In this document: piece after piece, positions 8,492 through 15,028 of the stretch
How the letters are laid out: each line of letters starts with the position of its first letter
Position numbering within the stretch: the first letter of the stretch is position 1
Source: an uncultured Gemmatimonadota bacterium
Lineage (GTDB): Bacteria; Gemmatimonadota; Gemmatimonadetes; Gemmatimonadales; GWC2-71-9
NCBI GenBank assembly: GCA_946479805.1
Contig: CAMLHP010000024.1
Location: forward strand, 1-21,015
DNA: 21,015 bases
Direction of reading: 5' to 3'
The notes under the pieces: model-generated
Database searches by the model: none
What the model was told of the DNA's origin: nothing
What the model saw: the letters and a program-made list of their open reading frames with translations, nothing else
Position numbers and translations under genes: made by a program

Positions 8492-8540
8492 CTGCGAGCT
8501 ACGAGGCTCGAGACTCGAGGCTCGAACCTCGTAGCTCGAG
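8489..8540. repeat. GAGCTAC heptamer hairpin after the kinase-TPR gene
   Basis: A near-perfect palindrome: GAGCTACGAGGCTCGAG (8496-8512) pairs with CTCGAACCTCGTAGCTC (8521-8537), 16 of 17, with an 8-base loop. Units repeat every 7 bases and begin at the TAG stop. Its first 18 bases are shared with the 5072 repeat. Unlike the others it separates two genes on the same strand, so it may terminate or attenuate transcription into the DUF1460 gene. Confidence 0.75.
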
Positions 8541-8565
8541 CCCCGACCCTGCTAGTTTCTGCTCC

Positions 8566-9528
8566 ATGCCTGACTCTCCCTCCCGACGCGACCTGATCCG
8601 TCACGCCGCGGCAGTCGCTGCGGTGCTGGCGCTCCCGTTCCCGCTCGCCGCCTGCTCGCCGGGTGCGCCTGCCGCCGGTGCTGGACAACCGGACACCCCG
8701 AAACCCCCAACCGGGCCGGTTACGGATGACGAGCGGCTCGCGCTATGGGTCGCGACGCTCCGCGCCGAGGGGCTTGCCTCGCCCGACGCCTCCCTCGGGG
8801 CCGCCGCCGCCCGGGTGGGCGAGCTCGCCGCCGGCACTCCGTACAAGGCCTTCACGCTCGACGCATACATCAAGGCTGGAGGCGATCCGGCCACCGAGCC
8901 GCTCGAGGTCTCGCTCACCAGCTTCGACTGTGTGACCCTGGTCGAGAGCTGCCTGGCGCTGGCCCGGCTTGCCGCCGACGAGGGTGCGCCGACATGGGAG
9001 GGTTTCGGCCGTGAGGTCGAGCGGATGCGCTATCGGGGAGGTGTCCGCACCAGCTACGCCTCGCGGCTGCACTACTTCAGCGAATGGATCAGCGACGGCG
9101 CGAAGCGCGGCCTGGTGCAGGATCTCGGCGCCGAGCTGGGTGGCGAGCCGGACTCCCGGCCGCTCCGCTTCATGAGCGCGCACGGAGATCGCTACGCTGC
9201 CTTCACGCATCTGGCCGAGTGGGAAAAGGTCCGGGAGATGGAGCGGAGCCTCGACGGCTCAACCCGGATGGTGGTGCCGACAGCGCGCATACCCGAGGTG
9301 CAGGACCGGATCCGGACTGGCGACGTGCTGGCCTTCGCCACGGACATCGTGGGGCTGGACGTGACCCATGCCGCGTTCGCGTACCGGACTTCGGACGGGG
9401 TCCTGCGGGTGCTCCACGCGCCGCTCTCCGGCGGCGTGGTCGAGGTGACTGGAACCGCGCTGCCGGACTACGTCGCCGCTATCGGGCTCTCGACCGGCAT
9501 CCTCGCCGCCCGCCCGCTCTGGGGATAG
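8566..9528 (+). CDS. DUF1460 (N-acetylmuramoyl-L-alanine amidase-like) lipoprotein
   Basis: 320 residues from ATG 8566. The N-terminus SRRDLIRHAAAVAAVLALPFPLAAC combines a twin-arginine-like motif (residues 6-10) with a lipobox ending at Cys30, so the protein is probably Tat-exported and lipid-anchored. The body matches DUF1460/PF07313, an NlpC/P60-like cysteine peptidase or amidase family. Cys122 in SFDCVTLVE is the expected nucleophile (family motif xxCVTFVE), and His268 in DVTHAAFAY the catalytic base. GDVLAFATD at 252-260 is the conserved strand before it. The family acts on peptidoglycan stem peptides or fragments. It follows the kinase-TPR gene after a hairpin, so co-transcription is possible but not required. 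Family confident, precise bond cleaved unknown. Confidence 0.87.
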   Translation: MPDSPSRRDLIRHAAAVAAVLALPFPLAACSPGAPAAGAGQPDTPKPPTGPVTDDERLALWVATLRAEGLASPDASLGAAAARVGELAAGTPYKAFTLDAYIKAGGDPATEPLEVSLTSFDCVTLVESCLALARLAADEGAPTWEGFGREVERMRYRGGVRTSYASRLHYFSEWISDGAKRGLVQDLGAELGGEPDSRPLRFMSAHGDRYAAFTHLAEWEKVREMERSLDGSTRMVVPTARIPEVQDRIRTGDVLAFATDIVGLDVTHAAFAYRTSDGVLRVLHAPLSGGVVEVTGTALPDYVAAIGLSTGILAARPLWG

Positions 9529-9556
9529 CTGGTCGTTTTTTTTTAAACACGAGGAA

Positions 9557-11047
9557 CTATCCGATGTCCACGGCGATGCTGCGCCAGCGGCCCTGGCGGA
9601 ATCGCAGAACGCTAAGTGCACAGCGGGTGGCATGCCCCGCGAGGATTGCGTACCAGATATCGATCGGCTCCAGCAGGCTGGTCTGCTGGATGTAGAAGCA
9701 GATCCCCAGCGGGATCATCACCTGCGAGACGATCGAGATGTAGAGCGGGCTCCTGGTGTCGCCCGTCCCCTGCAGCCCGCCGGTGTAGGTCAGCGCCACC
9801 GCGATGAACATCCCCGAAACGCTCAGCACCCGCAGCAGCTGGACCCCGATCTCGACCACCGCTGGCTCGGTCATGCCGAAGATGGCCAGCAGCTGCCGGG
9901 GGATCAGGAAGAACAGCAGCCCGATCCCGGCGGCCACGGCCATCCCGAATCGGGATGCCAGGTGTACCGCGTCGGCCGCACGGTCCGGCTGGCCTGCACC
10001 GAGGTTCTGTCCCGCCACCGCCGCCGCCGCACCCATAAGCCCCACCGAGGTCCAGGTGATGAGCGAGAAAAGCTGGGTGTACGAGACGCTGAACGCAGCC
10101 TGGGCCGCGGCGCTCTGCGCCACCGAGCCGATGAACGCCAGCATGAACACACCGCCCACGTTCATGGCGATGCCCTGGATGCCGGTGGGGAGCCCGAAGC
10201 GGAACAGCGACCGGATGATCCCCCAGTCGGGGCCCCAGCCCTGTCCCCTCGGAAATGACACCACCCAGCCACCCCGCCACAGCTTCCAGACTGCATAGAT
10301 GCCCAGCAGCCCCGATGCGAGCGCGGTTCCCATCGCCGAGCCGGCGGTCCCGAACGCGGGGACCGGCCCCAGCCCCTGGATCAGGATCACGTTGAACACC
10401 AGGTTCATGACGGTCAACGCGATTCCCAGGACCATGGGCGTGCGCGCGTCTCCCGCCGAGCGGAGCGCGCCGCTCAGCATGAAGAACATCAGCATTCCGC
10501 CGCTGCACACGAACATGATGCGGAGGAACGGCAGCGCCTCGACCTGGACCGCCGGCGCGGCGTTGACGAGGTCCAGCAGCCACGGCGCCGCGAAGTATCC
10601 CACCGGCGCCATGATGCCGACAGCCATGAATACCGCAGTCAGGAAGGCCTGGTACACCACCCGGTCCACCTTCTCGGCCTCGCCCGCGCCTGCGAAGCGC
10701 GCTACCAGCACGCTCATTCCGGTGAACAGCGAGGTGATGAAGATGATCACCACCAGCCACACCTGCATGCTCACGCCGATCGCGGCGTTGCCGCGGAAGC
10801 CGACCAGGTGGCCCACCAGCACGTGGTCCACTATACCCTGGAGGCCGCCCACCACATTCGTGAGCATCGTGGGCCAGGCAATCTTCCAGACCGCCGGGAG
10901 CAGCGGCCCCTCTACTATGGACCGGTCGTAGCGGCGTGCCGAAGTCGGGCGCGGCACCGCCGGCGCCACGACTGGCACCGGAGCCGCCGGTGTGTCGATC
11001 GATCCTGCGACTTGCGGCAGCGGGGCCGCGTCGTCCTCAATGCTCAA
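9557..11047 (-). CDS. MATE family efflux transporter
   Basis: 496 residues with about 12 hydrophobic segments in two related halves, the MATE fold of Na+ or H+-coupled multidrug antiporters. Family wording is clear: AVWKIAWPTMLTNVVGGLQGIVDHVLVGHLVG at the first half, SGALRSAGDARTPM in the loop, GIQGIAMNVGG at the start of the second half and GGLQGTGDTRSPLYISI near its end. A Pro/Ala-rich stretch of about 40 residues precedes the first helix. The start is TTG 11047, which overlaps the sigma factor stop (11037-11039) by 11 bases, so translation is probably coupled; a start further in cannot be excluded. It is the last gene of the DGPF-sigma operon. A drug exporter in an ECF42 operon is unusual and suggests the sigma factor responds to a toxic compound. 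Substrate unknown. Confidence 0.93.
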   Translation of the reverse strand: MSIEDDAAPLPQVAGSIDTPAAPVPVVAPAVPRPTSARRYDRSIVEGPLLPAVWKIAWPTMLTNVVGGLQGIVDHVLVGHLVGFRGNAAIGVSMQVWLVVIIFITSLFTGMSVLVARFAGAGEAEKVDRVVYQAFLTAVFMAVGIMAPVGYFAAPWLLDLVNAAPAVQVEALPFLRIMFVCSGGMLMFFMLSGALRSAGDARTPMVLGIALTVMNLVFNVILIQGLGPVPAFGTAGSAMGTALASGLLGIYAVWKLWRGGWVVSFPRGQGWGPDWGIIRSLFRFGLPTGIQGIAMNVGGVFMLAFIGSVAQSAAAQAAFSVSYTQLFSLITWTSVGLMGAAAAVAGQNLGAGQPDRAADAVHLASRFGMAVAAGIGLLFFLIPRQLLAIFGMTEPAVVEIGVQLLRVLSVSGMFIAVALTYTGGLQGTGDTRSPLYISIVSQVMIPLGICFYIQQTSLLEPIDIWYAILAGHATRCALSVLRFRQGRWRSIAVDIG

Positions 11048-12314
11048 CCGTGCACTCTTTCGCGCGCTTCAGGAGAAATTCCCTCTCCCGCTCGTTGCGG
11101 GTGAGCGAGGCGGCGCGTTCGAATTCGGCCCGCGCCTCGGTATTGCGGCCCAGCCTGAGGAGCAGGTCGCCCTTCACGCTGGGCAGCAGGTGATACGACT
11201 TGAGGGCCCGCTCGGCGCCGAGTGACTCGACCAGCTCCAGTCCCTCCTCGGGACCGAAGGCCATTGCCACTGCCACGGCGCGGTTGAGGTCTACCACCGG
11301 GGAAGGCACCACACTCGCCAGCACATCGTAGAGCGACGCAATCCGGCGCCAGTCGGTTTCATCCGCGGTCCGGGCCCGCGCATGGCAGGCCGCGATGGCG
11401 GCCTGCAGCGCATAGGGACCGGTGGCACCCCCCAGGGCCTGGGCCCGTTCCAGCGCCGCCAGCCCCCTGCGGATGAGCAGCTGGTCCCATAGAGCCCGGT
11501 TCTGGTCCAGCAGCAGGATCAGGTCGCCCGATGCGGACACCCGCGCCCGCGAACGGGAAGCCTGGAGTTCGAGCAGTGCCTGGAGACCATGCACTTCCGG
11601 CTCCTGTGGCGCCAGTCCGGCGAGGATCCGGGCCAGTCGCATGGCGTCCTCGCAGAGCGCGGGCCGCAGCAGGTCCTCTCCCGCGGTGGCGGCGTAGCCC
11701 TCGTTGAAAACCAGGTAGATCACTTCCAGCACCGATGACAGGCGCTCGGCCCGATCGGCCGGCCGAGGCACTTCGAAGGGAACCCGGGCGTCGGAAAGGG
11801 TGCGCTTGGCCCGGGTGATTCGCTGGGCCATGGTGGGCACCGGGACAAGGAAGGCCCGGGCGATCTCATCGGTGGTGAGCCCTGCCACCAGCCTGAGGGT
11901 CAGCGCCAGCCGACCTTCGGTGGCCAGCACCGGATGACAGGCGGTGAACATCAGCCGCAGCAGGTCATCGCCCACGTCGTCGTCCATCGCCGCCTCGAGA
12001 TCAGGCTGGGCCAGCTCGTTTCGCACATCGAGTTCATGCCCCAGTTCGGCATGCTTGGTCTCGAGTCGCTGGTTCCGGCGCAGGTGGTCGATGGCGCGAT
12101 GCTTGGCGGTGGCCATGAGCCAGGCGCCCGGATTGTCGGGCACTCCTGACTCGGGCCACTTCTCCAGCGCGACCAGCAGGGCGTCCTGGGCGAGGTCCTC
12201 CGCCACGCCGACGTCGCGCACCAGGCGCGCGAGGCCGGCGATGAGCCTGGCCGATTCCATGCGCCAGACCGCGTCTATTGCCCGGTGGGTGTCGGTTGCC
12301 GTCACGGCAACCAA
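11037..12314 (-). CDS. ECF42-type RNA polymerase sigma factor with C-terminal extension
   Basis: About 425 residues, twice a normal ECF sigma. Sigma-2 is seen at about 14-85 (DVGVAEDLAQDALLVALEKWP, NPGAWLMATAKHRAIDHLRR). Sigma-4 is at about 120-180 (LRLVAGLTTDEIARAFLVPVPTMAQRITRAKRTL). The signature VIYLVFNEGYAAT (about 198-210) begins a long helical, TPR-like extension in which EVHGLQALLELQASR and VVDLNRAVAVAMAFGPEEGLELV are the known conserved blocks. This architecture plus neighbouring DGPF genes defines ECF42, which lacks a classical anti-sigma factor; the extension is thought to control activity. The start is TTG 12314; GTG 12305 is an alternative. The first DGPF gene ends 42 bases upstream and the MATE gene overlaps downstream. 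The operon carries a probable ECF42 promoter, which implies autoregulation. Confidence 0.94.
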   Translation of the reverse strand: MVAVTATDTHRAIDAVWRMESARLIAGLARLVRDVGVAEDLAQDALLVALEKWPESGVPDNPGAWLMATAKHRAIDHLRRNQRLETKHAELGHELDVRNELAQPDLEAAMDDDVGDDLLRLMFTACHPVLATEGRLALTLRLVAGLTTDEIARAFLVPVPTMAQRITRAKRTLSDARVPFEVPRPADRAERLSSVLEVIYLVFNEGYAATAGEDLLRPALCEDAMRLARILAGLAPQEPEVHGLQALLELQASRSRARVSASGDLILLLDQNRALWDQLLIRRGLAALERAQALGGATGPYALQAAIAACHARARTADETDWRRIASLYDVLASVVPSPVVDLNRAVAVAMAFGPEEGLELVESLGAERALKSYHLLPSVKGDLLLRLGRNTEARAEFERAASLTRNEREREFLLKRAKECTVEH

Positions 12315-12356
12315 TCACGCCTGCCCGACCCACTGGAAGCAAGAGGGCTGGCCGGA

Positions 12357-12767
12357 CTACCGGCCCTGCATGTCCCGGAGGCCGGAAGCCACCGCCTGGA
12401 CCTCCGGAGGGAAGTCTTCCAGCTCCTGCACCTGGCGAACTTCGACAATCTCGTTCTCGCCGCCGGGGCAGCGCTTGGCCCACTGCACCGCCTCCTCCTT
12501 CGACTTGACGTCGATCATCCAGTAGCCGCCCAGCACTTCCTTCGCCTCCGAGAACGGGCCGTCGGTCACGTGCGGCTTTCCGCCCTCGAACGAGACCCGT
12601 GCACCCATCGAAGGCGGATGGAGGCCGTCGAGCGCCAGCAGGACCCCCGCCTTCTGGAGCGACTCGTTGTAGGCCATCATGCGGGCCACGGCGTCGGCGT
12701 CGTCCGGCATCGTGCCCGGCGCAGCCGACTCGTAGCCCTTGGGAATCATCAGCATCATGAAACGCAT
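12357..12767 (-). CDS. YCII-related DGPF-domain protein, copy 1
   Basis: 136 residues starting MRFMMLMIPKGYESA at ATG 12767, which has GGAGGAG about 5 bases upstream; the open frame up to 12842 overlaps the preceding gene and is ignored. The signature VTDGPFSEAKEVLGGYWMI carries DGPF at 69-72, and the last third (GGENEIVEVRQVQELEDF) matches PCMDG/DGPF proteins. The fold is the small ferredoxin-like YCII domain; some relatives are enzymes, but this DGPF class has no proven reaction and is known mainly as the genomic partner of ECF42 sigma factors. It lies between DGPF copy 2 (11-base gap) and the sigma gene. Confidence 0.92.
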   Translation of the reverse strand: MRFMMLMIPKGYESAAPGTMPDDADAVARMMAYNESLQKAGVLLALDGLHPPSMGARVSFEGGKPHVTDGPFSEAKEVLGGYWMIDVKSKEEAVQWAKRCPGGENEIVEVRQVQELEDFPPEVQAVASGLRDMQGR

Positions 12768-12778
12768 CACACTCCTCC

Positions 12779-13192
12779 TCAGTTGGGCTGCGAGAGCACG
12801 CCCTCGGCGGCTTCGCCCATGTGGATCCCGCCCTCCAGGCAATTCTGGGAGTTCGGGTCCTGCATCAGCCGGACCTCACACTGGCCCGAGCCCATGACCG
12901 CAAGGAAGCGCTTGGTCAGCTCGATCACGTGCTCCTTCGACTCAGCCTCCAGGATCGCGTAGCCACCAATGATCTCCTTCGTCTCGGCAAAGGGTCCGTC
13001 GGTCACCACAAAGTCTCCCGCGTGATCAACCCCGACCTTCACGCCCTTCCTGCTGGACTGCAGCCCGTCGGTTGCGATCAGGATCCCGGCTGTGGTCATC
13101 TCCTCGATCAGCGCTGCCATGCCAGCGAAATCGACATTCGGCGGCGGCGCGTCATGGTCGAAACCGGGCTTGTAGAAGGACAAATACCGCAT
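12779..13192 (-). CDS. YCII-related DGPF-domain protein, copy 2
   Basis: 137 residues from ATG 13192, with AAGGAG 9 bases upstream. The motif VVTDGPFAETKEIIGGYAIL has DGPF at 65-68. It is the most diverged of the three paralogues: an N-terminal MRYLSFYKPGFDHDAPPP, no charged C-terminal tail of the kind seen in copy 3, and an MGEAAEGVLSQPN ending. Two cysteines flank its C-terminal third (GQCEVRLMQDPNSQNC). The divergence argues for separate substrates or partners rather than recent duplication. It lies 48 bases after copy 3 and 11 before copy 1. Confidence 0.92.
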   Translation of the reverse strand: MRYLSFYKPGFDHDAPPPNVDFAGMAALIEEMTTAGILIATDGLQSSRKGVKVGVDHAGDFVVTDGPFAETKEIIGGYAILEAESKEHVIELTKRFLAVMGSGQCEVRLMQDPNSQNCLEGGIHMGEAAEGVLSQPN

Positions 13193-13240
13193 TCCGTGTA
13201 CTCCTTGATTCGTCGTTGACAGGTACCCGTTCTACCCTTT

Positions 13241-13666
13241 CTACCGTCTCGCGTTGGCTTCGGCCTCGGCGCGGTGGCGGTCCTCCTGCGCCTGCAGCTC
13301 AGGCGTGAACTCGTCGCCGAAATCCTCGGCCTCGGCCACCTGGCGGATCTCCAGCTCCTCGCCGCCCCGGAAGGGCGCGGGCTTCATCAGCGCGATGGCG
13401 TCGGCCAGCGAGTCGGCCCGGATGATCCAGAACCCTGCCACCAGCTCCTTGGTCTCCGCGAACGGACCGTCGGTCACCGTATGCTTGCCATCGTTGAACT
13501 TGATCCGGGCGCCCTTCGAGCTCGCCAGCAGGCCCTCGCCCGCCAGCATCGCGCCCTTGTCGATCAGCGTCTCGTTGAACGCGCCCATCTCGGCCAGCTC
13601 CTGCTGGGTCGGCATGACACCCGCTTCGCTGTCCTTGTTGGCTTTCACTATCACCATGAACCGCAT
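13241..13666 (-). CDS. YCII-related DGPF-domain protein, copy 3 (first gene of operon)
   Basis: 141 residues from ATG 13666, preceded by AAGGAGG at 6 bases, one of the strongest ribosome binding sites in the window. The signature TVTDGPFAETKELVAGFWII has DGPF at 66-69. The C-terminal third (GGEELEIRQVAEAEDFGDEFTPELQ) matches the DGPF class, followed by a charged helical tail (QEDRHRAEAEANARR). It is the promoter-proximal gene; a TGTCGA-N17-CGAC element lies 54-80 bases upstream of the start. No catalytic residues can be named. Confidence 0.92.
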   Translation of the reverse strand: MRFMVIVKANKDSEAGVMPTQQELAEMGAFNETLIDKGAMLAGEGLLASSKGARIKFNDGKHTVTDGPFAETKELVAGFWIIRADSLADAIALMKPAPFRGGEELEIRQVAEAEDFGDEFTPELQAQEDRHRAEAEANARR

Positions 13667-13719
13667 GGGATCCTCCTTGTGGTGAATTGCAGGCCTGCCA
13701 CTCCGGTCTCTGCAAGTAC

Positions 13720-13746
13720 GTCGAATGACGCGAGCCCGATTCGACA
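13720..13746 (-). promoter_or_regulatory. Probable ECF42-type promoter of the DGPF-sigma-MATE operon
   Basis: On the minus strand, TGTCGA (13746-13741) is followed after exactly 17 bases by CGAC (13723-13720). I recall TGTCGA in the -35 and CG(A/T)C in the -10 region as the ECF42 target motif described in Streptomyces venezuelae. Transcription would begin about 13713, leaving a leader of roughly 45 bases with AAGGAGG before the first DGPF gene. A second site with the same spacing faces the other way at 14013-14039. Confidence 0.7.
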
Positions 13747-13778
13747 GGGGCTACGTTGCAACCTGGCACGAATTAAAC

Positions 13779-14012
13779 TGCAGCCGCAGATTCGCAGATT
13801 TGAACTGCCGATTGGCTCCCGGTGTTGCTGGCGGAGGCATGAGTTGTTGATTTTGTGGGTGAGCCGCCGAGGTCCGGCGTTTCCCCCACAGCAACATGCA
13901 GGGCCCGCTGGATCGACACCGCCCGAACGGTCTCGGGCAATCCGCGGTTCCAATCGGTGAAATCTGCGATTGCAGTTGAGGTTGCAGTTGCGGCTGCGAA
14001 TGCAGTTGCGGT
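13779..14012 (+). repeat. Structured repeat element, copy 1 (most of the gap between operon and hydrolase)
   Basis: The 415-base gap between the DGPF operon and the hydrolase gene is mostly this element. The left arm, about 13784-13815, contains CGCAGATTTGAACTGCCG. The right arm, from 13950, begins CCAATCGG and is shortened by about 13-15 bases relative to copy 2. The core has hairpins: GCCCGA/TCGGGC (13920-13937), CGCCG/CGGCG around the AGGTC loop (13865-13879), and TGGG/CCCA stems. Outside the right arm run imperfect TGCAGTTG/GCGGTT units to 14012. Read on the minus strand, the core aligns with copy 2 read on the plus strand, so the two are inverted. There is no coding capacity (see rejected items) and no transposase. 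Confidence 0.8.
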
Positions 14013-14039
14013 TGTCGAAAATGTCCTGGCCCGTTCGTC
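14013..14039 (+). promoter_or_regulatory. Probable ECF42-type promoter of the alpha/beta hydrolase gene
   Basis: TGTCGA (14013-14018), 17 bases, then CGTC (14036-14039): the same motif and spacing as the divergent operon promoter. Transcription would begin near 14046, which is itself an in-frame ATG, so the message is either leaderless or has about 36 bases before the preferred ATG at 14082. Confidence 0.68.
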
Positions 14040-14081
14040 GAGTCCATGGAGCAGTCAACCAACCCTCAACCGGACCTGACC

Positions 14082-15011
14082 ATGCGCGTCACAGCGAACC
14101 ATCTCCCGTCCCGCCTTGCATTGCTCTCACTGCTGCTGACCGGCGCAGGGCTGGCATCGGTTGCCGCGGCCCAGGCCGACCCCAGCTCCCTGGCCGACGG
14201 TTCGGGAAAGAACAAGCCCGAGGGACGCTATGCCGACGTGAACGGCGTGCATCTCTATTACGAAGTGCACGGCAGCGGGAAGCCACTGGTCCTGTTGCAC
14301 GGCGGCCTGGGAGCCATCGAGATGTTCGGCCCCAACCTTCCCGCGCTGGCTGAAGGGCGAAAGGTGATCGCGGTCGACCTGCAGGGCCACGGCCGCACCG
14401 CGGACGTGGACCGGCCGCTAGATCCCGCCCTCATGGCTGACGACATCGCCGCGCTGATCGGGCACCTCGAGCTCGGCAAGGCCGACATCATGGGCTACTC
14501 GCTGGGTGCGGGAGTGGCGCTGCTCACCGCCAGCCGGCATCCCGAGGTGGTGGACCGGGTGGTAGCGGCGTCGGCCATTCTCCGACGCAGCGCGTACTAC
14601 CCGGAGATCCTGGGCCAGCAGGGTCAGGTCAATGCGGAGATGGCGGACGCCATGAAGCAGACGCCGATGTACCAGGTCTACCACGCCCTGGCGCCGAGGC
14701 CGGAGGACTGGCCCCGTCTGCTGCAGAAGATCGGCGACTTCATGGCCAGGGACTACGACTACACGCCGGAAGTGGCGAAGGTCCGAGCGGCGACGCTGGT
14801 GATCGCCGCGGACGCCGACATCGCGCCGCCGACCCACGCGGTCGAGATCTTCGGGCTCCTCGGCGGTGGCAAGCGCGACGGCGGGTGGGATGGATCGGGC
14901 CAGATCGAGTCGCAGTTGGCGATCGTGCCGGGGGTGACGCACTACACGCTGTTCAGCGACCCTCGGCTGGGAGAGCTGGCGATCCGCTTCCTGGACGGCC
15001 CGCGAGACTAG
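14082..15011 (+). CDS. Exported alpha/beta hydrolase
   Basis: 309 residues from ATG 14082. I prefer this start to the in-frame ATG 14046 because it opens a clean Sec signal peptide (MRVTANHLPSRLALLSLLL, cleavage near AAAQA at 29-32). The mature protein has the alpha/beta-hydrolase fold: oxyanion HGG (73-75), GHGRTAD, nucleophile elbow GYSLG with Ser140, acid Asp244 or Asp246 (AADADIAPP) and His287 (GVTHYTLF). Relatives include haloperoxidase-like and 3-oxoadipate lactonase-like esterases; the substrate cannot be read off. It is divergent from the DGPF-sigma-MATE operon, has its own probable ECF42 promoter, and is flanked by inverted copies of the structured repeat, so it may belong to the same stress response or to a mobile module. 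Confidence 0.92.
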   Translation: MRVTANHLPSRLALLSLLLTGAGLASVAAAQADPSSLADGSGKNKPEGRYADVNGVHLYYEVHGSGKPLVLLHGGLGAIEMFGPNLPALAEGRKVIAVDLQGHGRTADVDRPLDPALMADDIAALIGHLELGKADIMGYSLGAGVALLTASRHPEVVDRVVAASAILRRSAYYPEILGQQGQVNAEMADAMKQTPMYQVYHALAPRPEDWPRLLQKIGDFMARDYDYTPEVAKVRAATLVIAADADIAPPTHAVEIFGLLGGGKRDGGWDGSGQIESQLAIVPGVTHYTLFSDPRLGELAIRFLDGPRD

Positions 15012-15028
15012 CGACTATGGCTGAACTT

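Noticed and set aside
9531..9546. Nine-T run after the DUF1460 gene as an intrinsic terminator
   Set aside because: No stable GC hairpin precedes the T-run on the plus strand, so it was not annotated as a terminator; it could still mark a weak 3' end.
13193..13240. TGTCAACGAC upstream of DGPF copy 2 as a third ECF42 promoter
   Set aside because: The hexamer is imperfect (TGTCAA) and no CG(A/T)C lies 17 bases downstream; the gap is more likely internal to the operon.
14046..14081. ATG 14046 as the hydrolase start
   Set aside because: It would put 12 polar residues (MEQSTNPQPDLT) before a good signal peptide. It is kept as a possible leaderless alternative because the predicted transcript begins there.
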